Assembly (NCBI GenBank): GCA_949825065.1
Contig: OX463859.1
Coordinates: 26,491,847 to 26,555,846 of the forward strand
Direction: 5' to 3'
DNA: 64,000 bases
From: Odontocerum albicorne
Taxonomy: Eukaryota; Arthropoda; Insecta; Trichoptera; Odontoceridae
The notes under the pieces: generated by a model
Told to the model about the DNA's origin: nothing
The model's input: only the letters and a program-made list of their open reading frames with translations
The model's database searches: none
Shown: positions 33,420 to 43,204 of the stretch, one piece after another
Layout of the letters: each line of letters begins with the position of its first letter
How positions within the stretch are numbered: position 1 is the first letter of the stretch
Translations under genes and position numbers: made by a program

Positions 33420-33805
33420 AGAAAAATATTATATACACAATAGGTTAACAATACGGTTTATATTTCCACAAGATAAATTCTTTCTCCAAGCATCATCTCC
33501 ACGATTTGAAAGTTGAAAGGTTAAAAATTTGAATTATTGTTAAGTTTGCCTTATAAAAAAACTTGCCATTCAAGTACTGGTTAAAAGATCACATAACACG
33601 ATTAAAACCATTTTTTTTCATAATTGTTATGGAGTTTCACAAAGTAAAGTCCAAAAAAATTAAAATGAAATGTTTTTTAAATCACCAAAGATTAATTTTC
33701 TTTATCAACATTTTTGGTTTTAATTTTGTGAACTCCATATTAAAATATTTAATAGTAAATTTATTTGTTCTTCCAATAAATTACATTAATTACCGCTTCA
33801 GACGT
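33420..33805. other. AT-rich spacer, nothing recognised
   Basis: An 81-codon frame at 33563 is lysine- and phenylalanine-rich without motif. It is not called. Confidence 0.3.
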
Positions 33806-33807
33806 TG

Positions 33808-33985
33808 AATTTATGAAAACGTTAGAGCTGATAGATTGACAGCAATGTGACGCATGAAACATCAAAACCAGGCGAAATAACGATGCGCTTTTTTATGAAT
33901 TTATGATAACGTAATACTTAAAAGATTGACAGCAATGTGACGCATAAAACATCAAAACCAGGGAAAGTGACAGTGATTTCCTTTT
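33808..33985. repeat. 90-bp tandem repeat, units 1 and 2
   Basis: attgacagcaatgtgacgca begins at 33835 and 33925, a 90-bp period, each followed by acatcaaaaccagg. Further units at about 34691 and 35731 are separated from these by LINE fragments. Confidence 0.85.
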
Positions 33986-33989
33986 TTAT

Positions 33990-34640
33990 GAATTAAGTGT
34001 ATGAGTTCCATCTTGCATCTGAGCTGTATAGGTTCCATCTTGCATCTGAGAGATATAACATGACGATATCCGTCGGCAAAACAAAATGTCTAACAATATC
34101 CAGACAGCCTCTTAGATGCAAATTGGTTGTGGACGATAAACCCATAGAACAGGTCATGAAGTTTAAATACCTGGGTGGGGTGATATTTAGCTGCAACGAT
34201 CTGTATAATGAAGTCCAAGAACATACCAATAAAGCAGCAGTTATCTCCGGATGCCTGAAGAACACTTTTGGAGCAATAAACACATGTTGGTGGAAAGCAA
34301 AGTCAGAATATACAAAACATGCATAAGACCTGTTATGACTTACGGAATCGAAGCAAGAGCAGACTCTGTAAGAACGAAACACCTCCTCAGAACAACATAA
34401 ATAAAAGCACTGCGGCTTATCGTAGGTAGAACCCTTAGATATAGGATACCTAATGAGGAAATCCACAGAAGTTGTAACATTGAGGACATCGTGAGATGGA
34501 GTAGGCGGAGAAGACGATTCTGGAGAGACCACATTGAAATGCACGAAATTCCAGAGGGTCGTCGACCACCGGGACGTCCACCAAAGAGATGGAGAGAAAG
34601 TTGGACATCTTCGTCACATGACCAAAACTGAAATCCTGTT
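33990..34640 (+). mobile_element. LINE family D fragment
   Basis: The frame 33997-34326 contains VGKTKCLTISRQPLRCK, VMKFKYLGGVIF and LKNTFGAINTCWW. After a frameshift near 34322 the protein continues with RPVMTYGIEARADSVRTK, DIVRWSRRRRRFWRDHI and GRPPKRWRESW, with one stop between. Same family as 11070-11500 but reaching further upstream. It begins with a 30-bp direct duplication (gttccatcttgcatctgag twice). The catalytic domain is absent. Confidence 0.85.
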
Positions 34641-34674
34641 TAAACAGATCGCAAGATCTAGAAGAGGAAGAAAA

Positions 34675-34775
34675 ACGTGAGAGATGAAAGATTGACAGCA
34701 ATGTTACGCATGTAAGATCAAAGACAGACGACGTGATGATGGCCTATATATTTTTTTATGGATTTATAATACCGT
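34675..34775. repeat. 90-bp repeat unit 3
   Basis: attgacagcaatgttacgca at 34691, then tgtaagatcaaagacag and a T-run. Same unit as 33835, isolated between two LINE fragments. Confidence 0.7.
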
Positions 34776-34780
34776 AAGAG

Positions 34781-35701
34781 TTGGCCAATATAAGACAAGG
34801 GGTAAGGCAGGGATGCTCTCTGTCACCTGTTCTTTTTAACGCCTATATACAGAGCGCGATTGACGACTTGAGAGAGAGAATGAGTCACAGAGAAGGTGTA
34901 AAGATACACGGGCAAAAGGTGGACATGATAAGGTTCGCGGACGATATTGCTATGGTTGCTGAAAGTGAAGAGGAACTACAAGAGGCCTTAACAACTATGG
35001 AAAGCATTCTTCAAAATAACTACAGTATGAAGATAAATAAAGACAAAACAAAGCTGCTGACTGTAGGCCGATCGCAGCACCAGATGAGAATAGTGATGTC
35101 GGGTAAACCACTAAAGAACACCAAGGAGTTTGTCTACCTCGGGAGCAAAATAACATGGGACGGTCGGTCCAAGAGCGAGGTCGACAGCCGTATACATCAG
35201 GCTAGACTTGCATTTAATAAAAGGTCGAAAATAATAGAATCAAATAATATAGACCTAAAACTGAGAATACTCCTCATCAAGACCTATGTATGGAGTATCT
35301 TGATGTACGGCTGCGAGACATGGTGCCTATCCGAAAGAGATAGACGAAGACTAGAGGCTTTTGAGATGTTGTCCTATAGAAGACTATTAGGAATTTCCTG
35401 GAGAGACCGCATCACAAATGAAGAGGTTCTCCAACGAATCGAAGGAGGAAGGCACCTGCTCAGGATCCTGTCCGAAAGGCGTGCAAGATGGATCGGTCAT
35501 ATAATACGACAAGAGGGCCTCTTGCATGCCAAAATGGAGGGCATGACCGAGGGGACAAACTCTAGGGGACGCCCACGCCGAGAGTACCTGGAGGACCTGT
35601 TGGTGGACGTGCGCTGCTCAACATACACAGACTTAAAAAGAGCCGCACAGGACAGGGGGGAATGGAGGAGAAGAGTTCAAATTGCTGCAAACCAGTCTTA
35701 G
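34781..35701 (+). CDS. non-LTR reverse transcriptase, C-terminal 306 codons, open
   Basis: The longest frame in the window. It starts inside the reverse transcriptase domain at IRQGVRQGCSLSPVLFNAYI (motif B) and holds MIRFADDIAMVAES, where FADD is the catalytic motif C. It continues with NKDKTKLLTVG and FVYLGSKITWDGRS (thumb), then LMYGCETWCLSERDRRRLE and RRARWIGHIIRQ, ending in RGRPRREYLEDLL. The endonuclease and the first reverse transcriptase motifs are missing upstream, so the ATG at the start is not a natural start. No stop or frameshift interrupts it, implying a relatively recent insertion. Clade not assigned. Confidence 0.85.
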   Translation: MANIRQGVRQGCSLSPVLFNAYIQSAIDDLRERMSHREGVKIHGQKVDMIRFADDIAMVAESEEELQEALTTMESILQNNYSMKINKDKTKLLTVGRSQHQMRIVMSGKPLKNTKEFVYLGSKITWDGRSKSEVDSRIHQARLAFNKRSKIIESNNIDLKLRILLIKTYVWSILMYGCETWCLSERDRRRLEAFEMLSYRRLLGISWRDRITNEEVLQRIEGGRHLLRILSERRARWIGHIIRQEGLLHAKMEGMTEGTNSRGRPRREYLEDLLVDVRCSTYTDLKRAAQDRGEWRRRVQIAANQS

Positions 35702-35724
35702 GACTGCAACCACGGAAAAAGAGT

Positions 35725-35780
35725 TGGAAGATGGACAGAGAGGTGACGCATGTAAGATCAAAACCAGGTGTGGTAAAAAA
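35725..35780. repeat. 90-bp repeat unit 4, partial
   Basis: gaggtgacgcatgtaagatc followed by aaaaccaggtgtgg resumes the repeat right after the reverse transcriptase fragment. Confidence 0.6.
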
Positions 35781-35784
35781 GTTA

Positions 35785-36210
35785 AAAGAAATCAAAATCA
35801 ATATCATTGATCTCAAGTTATCATCTCGATTCAAAATATTCAGTTTTGTATTTTTTTTTATTTTTGGCAATCAAGTTGAAATGTCAAAGTTGATTTATAT
35901 TAACTTTTTTTAAGATTTTTTTTTTATAGAACCGAAAAGCCACTTGAAACTATTTCAGAGAGAAGTTAGTTACTCGGGTAATAAACACCTGAGACTTTTT
36001 TAAAGAAACTTTGAAAAATCTAAAATATTTCTATATCAAACTTTCAGATAGCCTTTTTATATGTCCAAAACAGAAATATGTATCAAGAATACAAATGTCT
36101 AACTTACCACTTGAATATTAAAAATATATACAAACTTGTGTTTTGAAAAAATTCAGAACTTTCTAAAAGGTTTTTTCTTTATAAAAAATATTACTTTGAG
36201 ACGTACACTA
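35785..36210. other. AT-rich spacer, nothing recognised
   Basis: No coding or repeat signal. Confidence 0.3.
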
Positions 36211-36289
36211 CCTGTCCAATGCGAAAGGTGACTGACGGAAATGAAATACAAGACATTTTTTTATTTTTAGTTTACATTACCTTTTATTC

Positions 36290-36952
36290 AAAATACACTC
36301 CTTGTGAGTCAATATAATACAGGAAGCGTCTGTAAAATACACTCCTTGTGAGTCAATATAATACAGGAAGCGGCTGTAAAATACACTCCTTGTGAGTCAA
36401 TATAATACAGGAAGCGGCTGTAAAATACACTCCTTGTGAGTCAATATAATACAGGAAGCGGCTGTAAAATACACTCCTTGTGAGTCAATATAATACAGGA
36501 AGCGGCTGTAAAATACACTCCTTGTGAGTCAATATAATACAGGAAGCGGCTGTAAAATACACTCCTTGTGAGTCAATATAATACAGGAAGCGTCTGTAAA
36601 ATACACTCCTTGTGAGTCAATATAATACAGGAAGCGGCTGTAAAATACACTCCTTGTGAGTCAATATAATACAGGAAGCGGCTGTAAAATACACTCCTTG
36701 TGAGTCAATATAATACAGGAAGCGGCTGTAAAATACACTCCTTGTGAGTCAATATAATACAGGAAGCGGCTGTAAAATACACTCCTTGTGAGTCAATATA
36801 ATACAGGAAGCGGCTGTAAAATACACTCCTTGTGAGTCAATATAATACAGGAAGCGTCTGTAAAATACACTCCTTGTGAGTCAATATAATACAGGAAGCG
36901 GCTGTAAAATACACTCCTTGTGAGTCAATATAATACAGGAAGCGGCTGTAAA
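36290..36952. repeat. 44-bp minisatellite, 15 copies, born from transposase codons
   Basis: The unit contains aaaatacactccttgtgagt followed by caatataatacaggaagcgg. On the minus strand the last natural copy encodes YYIDSQGVYFTA, the usual C-terminal end of this mariner group. A T instead of G variant (gcgtc) occurs at 36329, 36593 and 36857, exactly 264 bp (6 units) apart, showing amplification of a hexamer. Confidence 0.95.
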
Positions 36953-36954
36953 AT

Positions 36955-37510
36955 TTTATGAAGCATTCCTGAAACCCATTTTTCGAAATTGCCTCCAAAA
37001 TCGCGCTCGAAGCATTTTGGATGTCTAAAACCGTGTCAAAACGTTTTTTTTTCATCGCCAATATCAGTTTTGAGGATAACCAAAAGTCGTTTGGAGCCAA
37101 ATCAGGTGAATACGGGGGGGTTAGTGATACTTTTTTGGGCCAAAAAATCGACAACATACTCGTATTTTGGCCACAATATCGAGAGAACCATGCCCCTTGT
37201 TCCCAGAATTCGGGAAGAACTCGAATAATCTTGGCCCATAAACGATTCAAAACACCCAAGTACACATCGGCGTTCACCATTTGATATTCTGGTGTGAATT
37301 CCTTATAGATAATTCCTTTGTAATCAAAGAAAACGGTGAGCAGTCTTGATTCGATTATTCTACATGCAAACTTTTTTCAGTTTCGGAGATTGTGAACACT
37401 TCCATTCCAAGTTCTGGCGCTTTGTAAGTAGCTTATACTGAAAACACCATGTTTCATCCCCTGTTACAATGCTTGACATGAAATCTGAATCCATATCAGC
37501 CGTTATTTTA
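36955..37510 (-). pseudogene. mariner transposase remnant
   Basis: Reading right to left, TADMDSDFMSSIVTGDETWC holds the first catalytic aspartate (GDETW). VFFDYKGIIYKEFTPEYQMV follows after a frameshift near 37350, then VLPEFWEQGAWF. The usual HDN with the second aspartate is replaced by CGQN. PPYSPDLAPNDF keeps the third aspartate, and AISKNGFQECFIKFYSRF follows. The loss of the second catalytic residue, the frameshift and the missing N-terminus make it dead. Confidence 0.85.
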
Positions 37511-37599
37511 ATGTATCTGTAGTGCTCTACTCATTGGAAACTTTTTAATCGTCAGTCAGTGCGTGACCTTTCGTTTGCCCAAATTTTCCGTTAAAATGA

Positions 37600-38360
37600 G
37601 ATGTACAGTGGATTTAGAATCGAAGTTCCTCGAAGGGTCTTACATACGCACAACGATAATTTCACATTTTCTTCAATTCAAATTCAACATTTTATTCAAT
37701 TCCAACTGACAATGATAGGCCAGGCGTGGATCATCTTCAATGGTCTCTCTACCATCACAAAATCTTACACAACACTTAAAAACGTTCTTACGACTCATTC
37801 CTTCACTACCATAAACATTTTGAACCATTTAAAAAAATTCTGTGGCACTTTAACCCAATTCAAAACAAAATTTAATATTGGCACGTTGCTCCATTGTTCC
37901 TTTTCCGACCGAGACTCAGACGGTACTGTCAATTGTTATGTTATTACAAATGAACCATCGATACCAGCACTTTGAAACGTTTACGGGAAATAATCGAAAA
38001 GTGTCACTAGTTAACCTTTCCCATAGGACAGACCGTGTAGATGCAAAGTTCATATTTTGTAACTAATGTATAATATCATTTATTTCTTATTTCACCCGCA
38101 CCATTTCTTATCTCACCATTGTGGCATTTTTTTCTGCCTTTGCATCTGAATTCATAACTTTCTTTGCTTATATTTACCATAAATTTTTAAAGCGCTGTTA
38201 AGCTATGTAACAAAACTCTGCCTAACGAAAAACTGCAACAGATTAAACATTCCGATCTCATGAAACTGCTATCCTTGCCATCAGATTGCTTCTACCAAGA
38301 CTGTGGGCTTGCTGAATTGCAACAGCTTGTACATAAAAAACATACTCGACTTTAAGGGAT
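37600..38360. other. no gene assigned
   Basis: A 124-codon plus frame at 37601 is Thr/Phe-rich without motif. It could be an antisense remnant but nothing is recognised. Confidence 0.3.
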
Positions 38361-38367
38361 TCCTATC

Positions 38368-38582
38368 AACGCCGTGGCATAGTTGGTAAGATGCTTGTCT
38401 CTTATCCTGGGAGCTGCAGCTTCGATCCCCATTGAAAACCAGATTTCAAAAATAATCCTGTCTAGTTTACTTAAGACCTGTCGAACATCTTTCTGGTTGA
38501 TTGTTAGAGATTGCCATATAACAATCAGCCCGACAGGTTGTCTTGTATACAACGAAAGTATGATATTATACAATACAATTAC
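38368..38582 (+). mobile_element. SINE copy 4, full length
   Basis: Head with A-box gtggcatagttggta and B-box-like cttcgatcccc, the family body (atctttctggttgattgtta), and tail caggttgtcttgtatacaac ending in an atacaatac repeat. Confidence 0.9.
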
Positions 38583-38589
38583 TTTGCAC

Positions 38590-39355
38590 TGTTTACTTAC
38601 TGAATAAAAAATAAAATATGTACAATTTATACTCGTACAATTCATTCATAGGGGTCTTACTGTATTACAATAAAGAAAATAAGTGAAATAAAAATATTTT
38701 GGAGTTGAAACAAAATCATTGCGTTTTGTTATAATTTCTACTGATAAAAATGTTATCTAACCACAGCATTAATTTCCTCAATTAGATATGAGGGCAGCTC
38801 TGCGTATTCATCACAGTAAAATAATCATTTCGCTCGTTTCGCAGTACTCCTGAGTGCCAAGTATTCTCTCGTTGTATAATTATGTCATAACTCATGTACC
38901 TTTGAGTAATCAGCAATGAAAGGGAACATTTATTAATTTAATTAGATTCTTTTGTGATTAGATGGAATTGAAAATACGATTTTTTTAAAACAATACCACA
39001 AAGAAATCGTTTTTTTAATGTTTTCAAACAAACTTGTAAAAAATACCATGAACCATACAACTAGATTTTTTAATGACTAAGCCTAGATTTTAAAGTTTCA
39101 CAAGAATGTATGTCCAAAGTATAAGGATGCTCAAAAAAATATGACATTCATTAAAGGGGTATTTAATTACCCAACAAGAAATTACTATGACTTTAGGCTT
39201 CCAAAAACCTAAATGATAAAAAGTGAAAATAACTTATAAAACAAAGGTTTCCATTTTTAACGAAATACCAATTCGCATAAACGAAGCTGAGACCTTTCGA
39301 ACTTTTCTTTATGTATGTGTTTTAAATGCTAAATATAAATGTATGTATCAAATCA
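38590..39355. other. AT-rich spacer, nothing recognised
   Basis: It holds a TACTCGTA octamer at 38630. No gene is supported. Confidence 0.3.
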
Positions 39356-39360
39356 GCATT

Positions 39361-39548
39361 GCAGCCTCCGTGGCCTAGTTGGTCTGTCTGTCAAACAAGA
39401 GGTCGTGTGTTCAATTCCCGTTGGAATCCAGATTTAAAAAAACAAGGATTCCAGTCTTGTTTTTACTTAAGACCTCATTAACATATTTGCTTCATTACAA
39501 TAAGCCCACCAGGTTGTACTTTATACAGCGAAAGTGTAATACAATATA
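39361..39548 (+). mobile_element. SINE copy 5, full length
   Basis: The clearest head of the family: cctccgtggcctagttggt (A box) and gtgttcaattcccgttggaa (B box), then body and tail caccaggttgtactttatac. The anticodon-loop region is shortened relative to copy 4. Confidence 0.9.
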
Positions 39549-39676
39549 TGGTAACCCATAGTCAAATCAAAGCGACAACCAAATGAAAATTAACTATAAA
39601 TTCAACATTTGTGAAAACCGCTCGCTTGTTCTTCCGTGATGGGACAGACCCATACGCTAACGTTTTTAATACTCAA

Positions 39677-39751
39677 TTGGCGTATTTGATTACACCCAAG
39701 CCCTGAAGATGAAAACTAAAATGTTTTCGAAACGTTGGCATCATACGCCAA
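39677..39751 (+). ncRNA. strong hammerhead-ribozyme candidate
   Basis: Type I layout. Stem I: TTGGCGTA (39677-39684) with TACGCCAA (39744-39751), TGAT (39687-39690) with ATCA (39740-39743), and GCC (39700-39702) with GGC (39737-39739), leaving a 9-nt internal loop on one side. Core CTGAAGA (39703-39709). Stem II: perfect GAAAAC/GTTTTC around a 6-nt loop. GAA (39729-39731). Helix III: palindromic ACGT (39732-39735), able to pair between two molecules. U at the cleavage position (39736). This fits the minimal hammerheads known from Penelope-like elements and other retroelements. No Penelope protein is visible next to it. Confidence 0.65.
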
Positions 39752-40053
39752 ACTATGCAGTACAACACTCTAAAATACCTTATAAAATGTTTAAACGGAA
39801 ATTCTTCTGTCTAAAAGGATAGATGTAAATTAATAATATCAAAATATGATTAAAATCTGTATTTACTTAATTAATGAATTAACAAAAAAACGAAGAGTAA
39901 AAATATTTTTAATTTTTATTCATATAAAATCAACTGAGTGGTACTGTGAATATGTTTTCGCGCAACGACTAGCAATACGAATACAATTCTAAATAATGTT
40001 CTTTTAACATATCTGAATAAAAATAATCACAACCACTTTGTGTTACAAGGCAA

Positions 40054-40280
40054 ATCTGACGCCTGTCTTTCGACTCAGTGGTTGCTTGTTCAATTCCCAT
40101 TGCTACCCATTTATTTTAAAAGGTTCCAATCTGGTTTTTATTATAGTTCCTTTTAACGCCTTTATGGTTCAATGAATAGATTTTTCAAAATCAATAAACC
40201 CATTGTTATTAACTGTTTAAGATTTTCAAATATCAATAAACCAAGTTGTATTGTTTACGAGGAAAGCGTTCTAGAAGTGA
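40054..40280 (+). mobile_element. SINE copy 6, head truncated
   Basis: gcctgtctttcgactcagtg and gcttgttcaattcccattgc mark the tRNA-like part. The body is diverged and carries a small internal duplication (caataaacccattg and caataaaccaagttg). Tail aggaaagcgttcta. Confidence 0.75.
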
Positions 40281-40317
40281 ATGGTTCGAGCAACAGTTGG
40301 AGACGATTTAACTTCCT

Positions 40318-40916
40318 ACTTTTCCCTTCCTGTGCTAAAAAAATCCGCCCGTTCCGGTGCTGTGTATTCAATACACATGTAAAAATGAGCGATTTAAAAT
40401 CGGAAAAATAAGAATATTCATAGCCAATCGCTTAAATTAATTAAATTTGAAGTCAAAAGGGATAATAAATAAAATGTAATTGTTAAAAACATGAAAATAA
40501 CCTTCGGACGACGTTCACAAAACGGGCGAAGTGACAAGCCCGCTGGTTACTGAGCGAGAGAAGCGAGCGAACTGAGATTCTATTTCTTGCGTTTCCATAT
40601 ACCGAAGTAGAGTGAGAGTGAGACGTGAATAGCGTCGCTTCCTCACCCATAGCGGTTTTTAAGAATTAATATACCTACGTCACACACTGGCACATGTTTG
40701 ATTGTATTGGTGAATTTATTCCCGATTTTCACAAAATATCTCTTATGTGGCCGATAAATGCTAATTATTATTAATATAATTTTTTTCATTCAGTGCGTTA
40801 ATATTTAACGGAGGAACACCTAAAATCTGAACCCAGTATTTATTATATTTATAGAGATATTGAAGTTTTTAGAAGCAATTTGTACTAGTTACACATCACA
40901 GGACAGGAAGGGTTAA
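40318..40916 (-). mobile_element. piggyBac-type MITE, copy 2
   Basis: Bounded by TTAA at 40318-40321 and 40913-40916, with termini ttcccttcctgtgc and gcacagg-like complements. In reverse orientation it matches 15877-16480 over its length, including aaaatcggaaaaataagaat and agagtgagacgtgaatagcg. Confidence 0.8.
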
Positions 40917-41159
40917 ACCCATTGTAGTAAACACGGAACTCGTTTTTCGTGGTTAAATGCGATTTTTAATATTTTAGCACTCCAAAAAGGTAAAATTACC
41001 TTATGAACAATTTTTGTACCATCTTTTTATTTTGGTGTCATCAAGAATCGAGTCGAAAACCCTAAGTTGGAAGGCAAGTGTTCAAAAAACATTTGTTTAC
41101 ACGTTCTTCAAAATATCAAATCTTTTAAGAAGTCTGAGAATCCGAATTATTTTCAAAAC

Positions 41160-41690
41160 CTTCAGAATTAAAACTATGTATCTCTTATGATAAGACAAGC
41201 GTCGAAAAGATCGAATAGGGCGGGGTATGATGACAGGGCATTTTCCGTTGCTGGTCCGTAACGTGGAATTGTGGACCTAAGTGGTAGAGACATGGGTGGC
41301 GTGTGCCGCTTTAGGAAGCACTTAAAGGGAACTGTTTTTCTACTTATCAAAATGCATGAATTTATATTTATATGAAAACTATACACATAATATACACTAC
41401 ACCTAAAGCTGAATGTGTTACTATCACATATCTAAAAATTTACAAAGGTTTCATTGTAGTTCGTCTTCTCTTGGTTAGTTTTCTGCAGTTTTCTTACTAA
41501 ATATGTTTTATAAACATATACAGAAGCGGGGATGCACCTTATAGCCGCAGCTATCACCTTTCTCTCTTTACACTCAGTTAACTGAGCTATTATTGTTATT
41601 TTAATCTGTTAATAATAGTGGGCTAATTTACAAAGTGAGAGCGCCCTATAAAAGGGTTTCTTCTCTAAACGGCGCTATTTCAAACGTCCT
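41160..41690 (+). mobile_element. L2/CR1-like LINE 3' end, copy A
   Basis: The frame shows RQASKRSNRAGYDDRAFSVA and, after frameshifts, CRFRKHLKGTVF. These are the last motifs of CR1/L2-type reverse transcriptases (GxRAFSVAGPRxWNxLP...FRKHLKTxLF). A 3' untranslated part follows, ending gagcgccctata...ctaaacggcgctat, the tail shared by the copies listed below. Confidence 0.8.
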
Positions 41691-41869
41691 TCCTTGTTGT
41701 TATTAATGATCTTTTGCCAATGAAGAATATATTGTTCACATTTTTTAATCTGATAAAGACAATTCCATGCGTATAAATACAGACTTACCTTCGGCTTCAA
41801 AGATATTGGGATATCATATTATATTATATTTTAAATCTGTCATTATATTATATTGCAAATCTGTCATTA

Positions 41870-41945
41870 AAAGTGAGTTCGAATCCTCAGTTAGAGCGCT
41901 CTTGAGGAGAGTTTGCTCCCCTAACGACTTTATATAAGTTGTAAT
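41870..41945 (+). mobile_element. L2/CR1-like LINE tail only, copy B
   Basis: Only the last 75 bp are present: tcctcagttagagcgctctt, gaggagagtttgctccccta and acgactttatataagttg. Confidence 0.7.
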
Positions 41946-41949
41946 TTTT

Positions 41950-42585
41950 AAATTCTTATTATTATTGGATTTTGTTTGCAAAACTTTCATGTACTAAAAA
42001 AATCTTTACGTTTAAAAAATAGGCTGGTTGGTTTAAATAAATTGATGTGTAAAAATAAGGCCGCCAGACGTACCATGAAGAACCATGTACACAAAATAAT
42101 AAATATAAAGTATTTGATTACTATTTTAAACGTTAAAAAAATAAGTTAATTGGTTCATGGAATGACTCACGGAGTTTTATCAATTCTTAGGAATCATGTT
42201 AATGGAATATGTAAATATTTTACAATATATAATCAGTCGGCTAAGGAGAAGAATTTCAGCAAAAAGGGTATTTGCATAATTCGTTGAAATTTTTTTAGAC
42301 CTTTCTGTGAATTATCTTGAGGATAAGACTCTGAATTGTGTTTTCTTTGTTTTTCCTACACATACAGACAAGATAAAAACAAAGAATTATTTATCTTCCA
42401 TAATGCTAGAGAGTTAGTCTTTTTTTGTTTATGTCTCCCAGCAAAATAAATAAAACACTTATTTACTTGTAGTATCACGTCTAGACCGGTGTAATTCTAT
42501 TTATTCGGATTTGCCTGATTCACAAATGTTTACCCTCTTGCCTGTCTTCAATATCAGCCCTTAAGTTGATGTGTGGTAGTTATAC
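41950..42585. other. AT-rich spacer, nothing recognised
   Basis: No gene supported. Confidence 0.3.
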
Positions 42586-42589
42586 ATAT

Positions 42590-43200
42590 TATCATACTAG
42601 CCTACTTCTAAAAAGTCTACATTGGCGGCGTATGGTTCTCAAACGGGTTTATTTTTAAATTTGTTTCATTATATTCAAGTATGTTTATGGAGCATCTTCA
42701 TTACACGAGTATCTTTCGAATCTTTATCTGACAGATGTTTCTTCGGAAAGCAGAAGTTGGTGGTCAATTTCATCTTCATCGATCAAATACTTCAATTCAA
42801 ATCGATCTAAAAGAGTGAGGAGTTATGACAAGGTTTTTGCCATTGATGATCCTGTGACATAGATTAGTCTGCCTCAAAATATTAGATATATAGATGGCGT
42901 GTGCAGTTTTAGAAAACACTTGAAGACAACCTTTTTGGGAGGTTTTAACAACTTTTATGATTATATATGAACACTACATATATGGACTATTCTAGATATA
43001 AAGTCGAAATGATTACTATACTAGGGTACGTATTTAATGGCAGAAGCTACTCCCTTCCTTTATTGCCATTTATATTGTTTTTTTGCTATATTTTTAATCT
43101 CTCAATGAAAGGGTGTTTGTACTCCGGTTTAGAACACCTTAAATGAGAATCTGATCTCTAAATGGCACTATATACTCGTAAATTGTCAGTTTATTATTAT
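42590..43200 (+). mobile_element. L2/CR1-like LINE 3' end, copy C
   Basis: Starts in cctacttctaaaaagtctac (matching copy F at 60885), runs through VCSFRKHLKTTF-type codons at 42900-42935, and ends in the family tail ctctaaatggcactata, into which CTCGTA is inserted at 43173-43180. Confidence 0.8.
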
Positions 43201-43204
43201 AAAA

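Larger units (their letters stand above)
36215..37590 (-). mobile_element. defective mariner transposon, second family
   Basis: Outer sequences gcgaaaggtgactgacgg (left) and the partly inverted cgtcagtcagtgcgtgacct (right) look like terminal inverted repeats. Exact ends are uncertain. Between them, on the minus strand, is a transposase remnant. Its last codons have expanded into a 44-bp minisatellite covering half the element. The N-terminal DNA-binding region is absent. Confidence 0.75.

Noticed and set aside
36290..36952. Regular 44-bp repeats suggesting a CRISPR array
   Set aside because: There are no spacers; units are directly adjacent and derive from mariner transposase codons in a eukaryotic context.
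38368..39548. tRNA genes at the two SINE heads
   Set aside because: Cloverleaf pairing is incomplete and both continue into the same non-tRNA body and tail.
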